Assembly (NCBI GenBank): GCA_026785745.1
Contig: JAJAZO010000156.1
Coordinates: 1 to 5,242, forward strand
DNA from: Chitinophagaceae bacterium
GTDB lineage: Bacteria > Bacteroidota > Bacteroidia > Chitinophagales > Chitinophagaceae
Reading direction: 5' to 3'
Length of the DNA: 5,242 bases
Positions 1 through 5,242 of the stretch are shown in pieces. Numbering within the stretch: the stretch's first letter is position 1; each line of letters starts with the position of its first letter. The position numbers and the translations under genes are program-made. The notes under the pieces are model-generated. The model was not told the DNA's origin. It did no database searches and saw nothing but the letters and a program-made list of their open reading frames with translations.

Positions 1-336
1 AAAGTATTCATAAAAGAAATTCCGCTGGCTGGTGATTCACTGGAACTCCGCTTTTATGATAATGCAGAAATAGACGGCGATTCCATTTCGCTTTTCCTGA
101 ATGATAAATTATTGTTTCAGCATATCCGCCTGACAGGAAATGCTTACAGCATTAAAATACCCATCAGTGAAATGAATGAAATTAATGAACTCATTATGGT
201 GGCAGAAAACCTGGGTGCTATTCCTCCCAACACTTCTTATATGCTTGCCATTGTTGGTGATAAACGATACGATGCTTATCTCGCCAGCACAGAAGGCAGC
301 AGTGCAATGGTGAGGTTTATTAAAAAGAGCCAATAA
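1..336 (+). CDS. C-terminal part of a conserved hypothetical protein (5' end outside window)
   Basis: The frame is open from the first base to the TAA at 334-336, giving 111 residues; the true start lies to the left of the window. The visible part reads as a beta-rich domain with the landmarks LRFYDNAEIDGDSISLFLN (about residues 16-34), NELIMVAENLGAIPPNTSYM (about 63-82), a GDKRYDAYL strand and a closing MVRFIKK. From memory, this pattern of an acidic 'YDN-EIDGDS-S' strand followed by 'AENLG-IPPNT' recurs at the C-terminus of many uncharacterised Bacteroidota proteins, often as an appended beta-sandwich module. I know of no established function, and the N-terminal domain that would name the protein is not visible. 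No membrane segment is visible. An internal TTG at 112 could be taken as a start, but the homology-like pattern begins well before it, so the longer open frame is preferred. It is convergent with the protease gene, with only 16 bases between the two stops. Confidence 0.85.
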   Translation, partial: KVFIKEIPLAGDSLELRFYDNAEIDGDSISLFLNDKLLFQHIRLTGNAYSIKIPISEMNEINELIMVAENLGAIPPNTSYMLAIVGDKRYDAYLASTEGSSAMVRFIKKSQ

Positions 337-347
337 AAAAAATTGGC
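322..347 (-). terminator. Short hairpin ending the protease transcript
   Basis: Arms GCCAAT (329-334) and ATTGGC (342-347) pair perfectly around a loop of seven A on the plus strand (U on the minus-strand RNA). Read on the minus strand, the hairpin starts 5 bases after the protease stop codon and is followed by TCTTTTT (322-328), the usual form of an intrinsic terminator. The stem is only 6 bp, so it may be weak. It overlaps the last codons and stop of the convergent plus-strand gene; on the plus strand no T-run follows, so it serves that gene less well. Confidence 0.5.
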
Positions 348-352
348 AGTTA

Positions 353-3300
353 TTATCTGGAAATAACAATACCGATTGTTCTATCTATGAATACTCCGTT
401 TTCATCATTATACAGGTATAGCTGATACACCCCGTTGGAGAACCTTGTAAGATCAACCGGTACAATACTATTATATGTTATCCCTGTTAATTGTTGTGTT
501 TTCAACAACTTTCCATCGCTGGCATACAACCTTATACCTATTTTTTTATAAAGTGCCGTTTTTATTAGCAGGCTGAGTCTTCCATTACCCGGGTTTGGAT
601 AAACAATAATTGAATTAGGCAAATTCAATGTCAGTTGTCTTTCGGGGCATGCATTTACCTGTATCGTTTTTGATTGTGCTAACGTACACCCGAAACTATT
701 AGTAACAGTGTAAGTAAGAACAAAAGCCACAAGCCCTGCTACAGACGGGAGAAACTGAGAACCCTGCACACCGTTACCACTCCAGGTGCCACCAGCAAGC
801 GATGCTGTAAGATTAACAGCAGGATCCGAAATACAAACTGGGGAAGGAACATTGCCAATTGTAAACGATGGGATTGCATTTACAGTCAACAGCGCATTGT
901 TTGAGTTTAGTGTATTGCAATTACCAGTAATGACAACACGATAACGGTTTGTATTTTGCGTTAATGTCACATTGTTTAACGTAAGTGTAGCCGTAGTAGC
1001 ACCGTTAATATTAATGAAGTTAGTTCCACCATCCGTACTTACCTGCCATTGATAACCTGTTATAGTTCCGGTTGCCACAACGCTAAAGGTAGCAGTAGTA
1101 TTCTGGCACACCGCAGCAGCAGTTGGTTGTGTAGTAATAGCCACGGGAGAAACCACAGTGAGTGTAGCTGCATTTGAAGTGATGGCCGTAGGGCAACTAC
1201 CAATTATACTACGGTATTGGTTATTATTCATAGCAGCCGTTACACCTGTAATAGTTAATGTGGCGGTTGTAGCTCCTGAATGAGGAGCCGTGTTGGTAAT
1301 ATTCACGAAACCAGTTCCTGTATTTACCTGCCATTGGAAACTGCCTGCATTGGTTGCTGTAACATTCAATGTAGTTGTAGTACCAGTACAGGTGCTAACA
1401 GCAGATGGTTGCGAATTGAGTGTGGCCGTTGCACCCACTGAAAGTGTGGCTGTTCCTGAATTAAATGGAGTAGTACAGGCATTTGATAATACACAACGGT
1501 ACTGGTAACCAGCCATGCCGGCTGTAATTCCCGAAATAGTTAATGTATTTGTAGTAGTGCCGGAATAAGGTGCTGCTGCGGGAACGTTTACAAATCCACT
1601 GCCTGTGTTTACCTGCCATTGATACACCGGGGCTGTGCCTGCTGCTAAAACACTGATGCTTGCATTACCACCTGTACAACTATTGGTATTCGCTGGTTGA
1701 GTAGTAACTGAAACAGGTACACAGGTCATTGTCTGCAGTATCCTTGTCAGCGTATCAGAAGTAGATAACAATACAGAAGAACCATTGAATAAATTTGATT
1801 TAATATAAACAGCCGGTTCGGTGTAAATCACAATATCATCTACAAACCATCCACCACCAGTGGGTGCGGTATTATCATCTGATGCAAAACGGAAACGAAT
1901 TTTAATTGCCTGTCCCGCATAAGAAGATAAATTGATGACTGTTTTCATAAATGAAGTGATACTGCCGGTAAACGCAGCCCTGCCACCAATCGGGTTGTTA
2001 CTTCCCGTACCCATAGAGCCGTTATATTTTCCACTGATCATTTTTGAGCCCAAATCGTTCCAGGTGGTTCCTCCGTTAGTACTTATTTCAACCATACCTC
2101 CATCCCAGCCATCTTCCGTATTGAACCGGTGCCAAAAACTAAGCGTAGTATAGTTGGATGCACTGTTAGGAAGTAACGAAATAGTGTTGGTTGTTGCCAA
2201 CTGAAAGTCAGATGCCACAGTTGGGTTAGCCGCAAAAAATGAATTGGGTGTACTGTTGCTGAAAACCGTGGAAGTAGTCCATGCTGTGGCCGGTATTATT
2301 GAAGTAGCTGTCCATGATGCCGGGATGCCTGCACTTGCTACTGTTTCATTCAAATGAGTTAATGGTGCAAAATAGCTTCCGTTATTAACTGTGACGGTAA
2401 AAGAAAAGTTCTGGGAAGAATTAGCTGGCAATGATACCGGAATAAAGGTAACTGTACGATTGGCAGTGTTGTAACTTCCACCGCTTACATAAGTAACATT
2501 GGTCGGTAATGTATCAGTAATAAAAGAATTATTTAACGGGCCACAGTTTGTAGTTGTAACGGTAGTAGTATATGTAACATTTTGCCCTTCCTGTACCTGT
2601 GCAGCACTGGTTGTTAACCGAAATGCAGGAGCATCCGGTGTAAAATCTGCAATTCCATCTGCGGCACTGGATGCTGATCCTTGCAAAGCATAACGACCTA
2701 ATCCTCTTTTGGCAAAAGCTTTCCAGATAGAGCAACTGTATTTTCTATTAAACAATATGGTATCGGCCCGCAGAATGGCATCCCTCGCATCTACAAAGCC
2801 GGGGTTACATGGTTGCAGCCGCAAACCTTCAGAAACTAATTTCAAAGCAGAACTGTTTCCAATCATAGTAGCCAAAGAGCCGGGAGCAAAAAGGTTTGGA
2901 TTAATGGCATTGTCCTGCTTAATGATTTCCCAGGTCATTTCCCACAACATCATACACCATATTTCACCTACTGCATGTTGCTGACCACCAGTAGCTGGCA
3001 AGTTTGCATAGGTTCTGGGATAAATAGACATATCAGTTGAGTAAGGTGCACTTCGGATACCGACTCCAGTGGGATTTTGATTGGATGCATAGGTGCCGAT
3101 ACCCCTTCTTATTACACCATCATTTACAGTAGCTGTTGCCCAGTTGGTAGTTGACATCAAAGCAAAATAATCACTCCATCCTTCACCACCTTGCTCATCA
3201 TTACCAAGGCAGGAGGCTGAAGAAGGACCACCAGTGTATCTGTTACTGATGCCGTGGGTATATTCATGCACCACTATTCCATTATCTAAATCGCCGTCCC

Positions 3301-4615
3301 TGTCAGGATTAGCGGCTGTCCATATAAACATTTGCATCCGTGGTCTTGAGCCATCTGCTCCGGTTGAAAAATTGGCATTGTTTGTACCACCTGCATCCTG
3401 CGCATCTGCAATTACATAATCAACACCGAGGCCGCCTCGCCCCTGATTGTTATTCTGAAAATTTCCGGAAGGTTCATCAAAACCATAGACATAAGCAATG
3501 TCATGAATTAAATTATTCCAGTAAAACAAATTGGTAATGGCAGCTTTCTGGTTATCAGTAGCAGGGTTGGCTGGAAATGTTGTCAGATCAAAAGTGTAAT
3601 CCAACGTAAGTGTTGGTTGATTGGTGGTGGAAAGAGCGGCATTTCCAAAGGTTGAATTATTGTTATCTCTATCTTCCTGCGCCCATACATTATTACCTCT
3701 TGTGCTGTCGTGTAATGTAGTGCCATCGTTATGCCATCCGAGTGAGGAGGCAGGAGGGCCAGCCATTGTCCAGGGATCAATATGGATAGCAGGTGTGCCC
3801 CCAACATGTAAGGGACTCTCTGCAGGATATTTTATTACCCGGTAGCTTGCAGAAGAAATAACATCAGGTCGGATTTTCCATTTCTTAGCTGGCTTTTCAA
3901 TTACATAATTATTGTCGCTGCTTTGTGAATGGTTTTCTTTTATATGAGCTTCTACGGAATGGCCTTTCTTATCCCAGTTGCAGGTAATCGTTAAATTAGT
4001 TTTATCAATAACGGTATTAGTATTAGCATCCACCCTTATCAACCAATAATCAGAAGAGTTTTTTGGTGTAACGAACACCTGCCATACGAGGCGGACTTCA
4101 TTTTTCCCTTCTTTAGGATACCACAATAAATCTGCTTTAATATTTTCATTGGTAGCACCCAATTTTCCAAATTCAAATTTGTGTCCGTCAGCAGAAGTGT
4201 AAATAGGAACGGCTGCTTCAAGGGCTGTTGCTTTTACATCAAGCAAGGCTGTCTTTACTGCTGTTACCGCACTTACCGAAGGCATACCATTATTTCCTCT
4301 TGTTGATTTTTGAATATCGGGTATGCGGCCACCTGCATTGGATACTATTCTTCCGTTCTGAAATGCCAATACCTGTAGCTGGTTATAAACCGGTATGCCG
4401 AGGTGGCTTTGCTGCAGGTAAACCATCTGCAAACCATCCATGGTTTTATAAGTGGACGATACCAGTATGTTTTGCTGATCATCAGCAGACAGGCCGATAA
4501 GGGCACTGTTCTTTGCCACCAACTGTTTCGCATAAGCAGCATCTACCTGACTAAGCTGTGCATGGATGGCGTTAAAATAAAAGGTAATAAGAAGAAGGAA
4601 CAAAAATTTCTTCAT
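353..4615 (-). CDS. Secreted M36 (fungalysin-type) zinc metallopeptidase with T9SS sorting domain
   Basis: This is a complete 1420-residue extracellular endopeptidase of peptidase family M36. Domains in order: signal peptide 1-19 (KK, hydrophobic core, cleavage likely at IHA/Q); FTP/PepSY-type propeptide about 25-210, with the GLQMVYLQQSHLGIPVYN signature at 61-78; M36 catalytic domain about 285-655; DUF11-like beta domain about 665-745; MAM/jelly-roll-like domain about 768-932 (LSFWHRFNTEDGWDGG, then GGGWFVDDIVI), as in immune-inhibitor-A-type proteases; three Ig-like repeats 966-1245; a PKD-like domain about 1247-1321; and a type A T9SS sorting domain about 1334-1420 (VYPNPGNGRLSL to the end). 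Zinc site: H450 and H454 of HEYTH with general base E451, and E478 of GEGWSD as third ligand. Other M36 landmarks are NLFYWNNLIHD (362-372), GNFQNNNQGRGGLG (384-397), GDLDNGIVVHEYTHG and HAVGEIW (547-553). All expected catalytic residues are present and the frame is unbroken. Known for the family: the propeptide inhibits until autocleavage, and the C-terminal signal directs export through the T9SS and is removed. The substrate is unknown. The ATG at 4615 is chosen because the signal peptide begins directly there; an A/T-rich leader without Shine-Dalgarno precedes it, normal for Bacteroidota. Confidence 0.96.
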   Translation of the reverse strand: MKKFLFLLLITFYFNAIHAQLSQVDAAYAKQLVAKNSALIGLSADDQQNILVSSTYKTMDGLQMVYLQQSHLGIPVYNQLQVLAFQNGRIVSNAGGRIPDIQKSTRGNNGMPSVSAVTAVKTALLDVKATALEAAVPIYTSADGHKFEFGKLGATNENIKADLLWYPKEGKNEVRLVWQVFVTPKNSSDYWLIRVDANTNTVIDKTNLTITCNWDKKGHSVEAHIKENHSQSSDNNYVIEKPAKKWKIRPDVISSASYRVIKYPAESPLHVGGTPAIHIDPWTMAGPPASSLGWHNDGTTLHDSTRGNNVWAQEDRDNNNSTFGNAALSTTNQPTLTLDYTFDLTTFPANPATDNQKAAITNLFYWNNLIHDIAYVYGFDEPSGNFQNNNQGRGGLGVDYVIADAQDAGGTNNANFSTGADGSRPRMQMFIWTAANPDRDGDLDNGIVVHEYTHGISNRYTGGPSSASCLGNDEQGGEGWSDYFALMSTTNWATATVNDGVIRRGIGTYASNQNPTGVGIRSAPYSTDMSIYPRTYANLPATGGQQHAVGEIWCMMLWEMTWEIIKQDNAINPNLFAPGSLATMIGNSSALKLVSEGLRLQPCNPGFVDARDAILRADTILFNRKYSCSIWKAFAKRGLGRYALQGSASSAADGIADFTPDAPAFRLTTSAAQVQEGQNVTYTTTVTTTNCGPLNNSFITDTLPTNVTYVSGGSYNTANRTVTFIPVSLPANSSQNFSFTVTVNNGSYFAPLTHLNETVASAGIPASWTATSIIPATAWTTSTVFSNSTPNSFFAANPTVASDFQLATTNTISLLPNSASNYTTLSFWHRFNTEDGWDGGMVEISTNGGTTWNDLGSKMISGKYNGSMGTGSNNPIGGRAAFTGSITSFMKTVINLSSYAGQAIKIRFRFASDDNTAPTGGGWFVDDIVIYTEPAVYIKSNLFNGSSVLLSTSDTLTRILQTMTCVPVSVTTQPANTNSCTGGNASISVLAAGTAPVYQWQVNTGSGFVNVPAAAPYSGTTTNTLTISGITAGMAGYQYRCVLSNACTTPFNSGTATLSVGATATLNSQPSAVSTCTGTTTTLNVTATNAGSFQWQVNTGTGFVNITNTAPHSGATTATLTITGVTAAMNNNQYRSIIGSCPTAITSNAATLTVVSPVAITTQPTAAAVCQNTTATFSVVATGTITGYQWQVSTDGGTNFININGATTATLTLNNVTLTQNTNRYRVVITGNCNTLNSNNALLTVNAIPSFTIGNVPSPVCISDPAVNLTASLAGGTWSGNGVQGSQFLPSVAGLVAFVLTYTVTNSFGCTLAQSKTIQVNACPERQLTLNLPNSIIVYPNPGNGRLSLLIKTALYKKIGIRLYASDGKLLKTQQLTGITYNSIVPVDLTRFSNGVYQLYLYNDENGVFIDRTIGIVISR
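356..616 (-). other. Coding segment of the type A T9SS C-terminal sorting domain
   Basis: Residues about 1334-1420 of the protease form the conserved C-terminal signal of type IX secretion cargo: it opens with IIVYPNPGNGRLSLLI, continues with an 'IRLYASDGKLLK' strand and 'VDLTRFSNGVYQLYLY', and ends in a short basic tail. From known T9SS biology, this domain takes the folded protein through the outer-membrane translocon and is then cut off by the PorU-type sortase, leaving the product released or attached to the surface. The host must therefore carry a T9SS elsewhere in the genome; no component is visible here. Confidence 0.92.
881..1720 (-). repeat. Three tandem Ig-like domain repeats within the protease
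   Basis: Residues 966-1060, 1061-1154 and 1155-1245 of the protease (DNA 1436-1720, 1154-1435 and 881-1153) are three copies of an Ig-like module of about 91-95 residues. Each has a Cys near its start, a [YF]QWQV strand, an ATLTI/NTLTI-type strand, a [QR]YR strand, a second Cys and a closing LTV/LSV. Between QWQV and QYR, copies 1 and 2 (residues 998-1040 and 1093-1135) match at 28 of 43 positions without gaps; copy 3 is shorter and more diverged. Likely disulfide pairs are C980-C1047, C1076-C1141 and C1170-C1233, inferred from position. The DNA copies share words such as the one coding for WQVNTG. The usual role is as a spacer or binding module between enzyme and cell-surface signal. Confidence 0.85.
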
Positions 4616-4692
4616 AAAATGTTTTAAATGTATGGCATGAAATTTTGCGATTGACGAAAATAAACATTGGCAGCGATTAAAAAACCCGCAAT

Positions 4693-4743
4693 CGTTTATT
4701 CTTGATTTCTGTTTAAAAGATCAGGGGTAAATCAAGATAAACG
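4693..4743. repeat. Long near-perfect inverted repeat upstream of the protease gene
   Basis: The left arm at 4693-4708 (CGTTTATTCTTGATTT) and right arm at 4729-4743 (AAATCAAGATAAACG) are complementary over 15 base pairs with a single one-base bulge, around a 20-base loop. The inner 8 bp (CTTGATTT/AAATCAAG) are perfect. It lies 78 bases before the protease ATG. On the minus strand a run of six T (within 4679-4684) follows, but 8 bases after the stem, so it is a poor classical terminator. Possible roles are a second terminator, a structured 5' leader or a protein-binding site; the sequence does not decide between them. Confidence 0.7.
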
Positions 4744-4954
4744 GACGAAAAGCTACCCCACAGAAGTTGCCTCTATTGAATTTTACACCACTTTTTATGA
4801 TTGCTACAACTGTTTAAGTATCTTTTTAATGGACTTATCAAGCTGAGGCTTTTTACCGGTCAATTTGTTGTAGAAACTATTGATAATTACAATATCCGAA
4901 GCATCCCTAAATTATAGCGAAGGTCTAAAGCAGATTTTTGAAAAGAGTTGTTTT

Positions 4955-4996
4955 AAAAAAACGGTATTGGTCGTTCAAATTACGACCGAAACCGTT
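4955..4996 (-). terminator. Intrinsic terminator of leuS
   Basis: Arms 4960-4974 (AACGGTATTGGTCGT) and 4982-4996 (ACGACCGAAACCGTT) form a 15-position stem around a 7-base loop. On the minus-strand RNA, two helices of 6 bp each flank one A-U pair between two mismatches (U-U and C-A). A run of seven T follows on that strand (4961 down to 4955). The hairpin begins 39 bases after the leuS stop. On the plus strand there is no T-run after the stem. This is the expected layout for a rho-independent terminator and suggests that the protease has its own promoter. Confidence 0.8.
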
Positions 4997-5035
4997 CTTG
5001 TGTTCACCGCTGGTAAAATTATTTATAGTTTATTG

Positions 5036-5242
5036 CTATACCACCACATTAATCATCTTGTTCTTTACATAGATGATTTTTTTTGGCGGCTTGCCTTCCA
5101 GCCATTTTTGTACTGTTTCATCTTTAAGCACTATTTCTTCTACTTGTTGCTGTGTAGCATCCAATGCCAATGTTAATTCATGTCTTGTTTTACCATTGAT
5201 GGCTACCGGATAGGCTTTGGAAGATTCTTTTACATATTTTTC
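5036..5242 (-). CDS. leuS: Leucyl-tRNA synthetase, C-terminal 68 residues (5' part outside window)
   Basis: Read on the minus strand from the right edge, the frame is open for 68 codons to TAG at 5036-5038. It carries the signature of the extreme C-terminus of bacterial leucyl-tRNA synthetase: YPVAINGKTRHELTLALD, a VEEIVLKDETVQKWLEGK helix, then PPKKIIYVKNKMINVVV. Bacterial LeuRS characteristically ends in this way ('V-VNGK-R', 'D--VQ--L-GK--KKVI-VP-K-VN-V'). The full enzyme, about 900 residues in this phylum, charges tRNA-Leu with leucine in the cytoplasm; this C-terminal domain contacts the tRNA. The catalytic and editing domains lie outside the window. The stop position matches the normal end of the family, so the gene is not truncated at its 3' end. 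It has its own terminator downstream. Confidence 0.93.
   Translation of the reverse strand, partial: EKYVKESSKAYPVAINGKTRHELTLALDATQQQVEEIVLKDETVQKWLEGKPPKKIIYVKNKMINVVV

Larger units (their letters stand above)
4616..5035. other. 420-base intergenic region between leuS and the protease gene
   Basis: No convincing gene lies here. It holds the leuS terminator hairpin (4955-4996), a long inverted repeat (4693-4743), a smaller inverted repeat CGATT (4674-4678) / AATCG (4690-4694), and a 6-bp pair GGGGTA (4724-4729) / TACCCC that overlaps one arm of the long repeat. The protease promoter must be somewhere in 4616-4955 if the terminator works. No exact match to the Bacteroidota -7 box TAnnTTTG was found on the minus strand; the nearest are TACATTTA (4625-4632) and TATTTTCG (4655-4662), both lacking a well-placed TTG about 20 bases upstream. 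A 35-codon lysine-rich open stretch without ATG (4804-4911, minus) is discussed as a finding. Confidence 0.7.

Noticed and set aside
109..369. Minus-strand 86-codon frame opposite the first gene
   Set aside because: It is antisense to the open plus-strand frame with domain-like conservation and overlaps the protease 3' end; the Cys/Phe/His-rich product looks like a shadow.
881..1720. Repeated DNA words within the Ig region suggesting a CRISPR or satellite array
   Set aside because: The period of about 280 bases, the unbroken reading frame and the protein-level conservation show a protein domain repeat, not a DNA repeat array.
2709..2984. Plus-strand 91-codon frame antisense to the protease catalytic domain
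   Set aside because: The opposite strand encodes conserved M36 sequence with intact motifs; this frame has no recognisable domain and is a shadow.
4228..4500. Plus-strand 90-codon frame antisense to the protease propeptide
   Set aside because: It is a shadow of the propeptide coding region; no motif, no start context, no partner gene.
4625..4662. Candidate Bacteroidota promoter boxes TACATTTA and TATTTTCG upstream of the protease
   Set aside because: Each differs from TAnnTTTG at one base and neither has a TTG at the usual 17-23 base spacing (the nearest TTG is 26 bases from TATTTTCG); the first would leave almost no leader. Too weak to annotate as a promoter.
4880..5176. Plus-strand 98-codon open frame across the intergenic gap and the leuS end
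   Set aside because: It lies antisense over the clear leuS C-terminus and over the leuS terminator hairpin; the protein is Phe/Tyr/Leu-rich without recognisable motifs.

Overview
The window looks like ordinary chromosomal DNA from a member of the Bacteroidota, most likely of the Chitinophagaceae or a close relative. Three things point there: a large secreted protease ending in a type IX secretion (T9SS) sorting domain, a partial beta-rich domain protein of a kind I recall mainly from this phylum, and A/T-rich translation starts without a Shine-Dalgarno sequence. The family-level placement is inference from the protein style, not from a marker gene.

Layout from left to right: (1) the last 111 codons of a plus-strand gene of unknown function; (2) a 16-base convergent gap with a short hairpin that can end the minus-strand transcript; (3) a complete 1420-residue minus-strand gene for a secreted M36 (fungalysin-type) zinc metallopeptidase, filling about 80% of the window; (4) a 420-base intergenic region with two clear inverted repeats, one of them a good terminator; (5) the last 68 codons of leuS (leucyl-tRNA synthetase) on the minus strand, running off the right edge.

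The protease is a modular secreted enzyme: signal peptide, inhibitory propeptide, M36 catalytic domain with HEYTH and GEGWSD zinc motifs, a DUF11-like domain, a MAM/jelly-roll-like domain, three Ig-like repeats, a PKD-like domain and the T9SS sorting signal. It is probably a nutritional or polymer-degrading exoenzyme exported across the outer membrane. leuS and the protease lie in the same direction but are separated by a terminator and 420 bases, so they are probably independent units. I see no mobile element, CRISPR array, RNA gene or defence system, and nothing I would call a new biological system. The points most worth a second look are the long inverted repeat upstream of the protease, a lysine-rich open fragment in the same gap, and the internal repeat structure of the protease.
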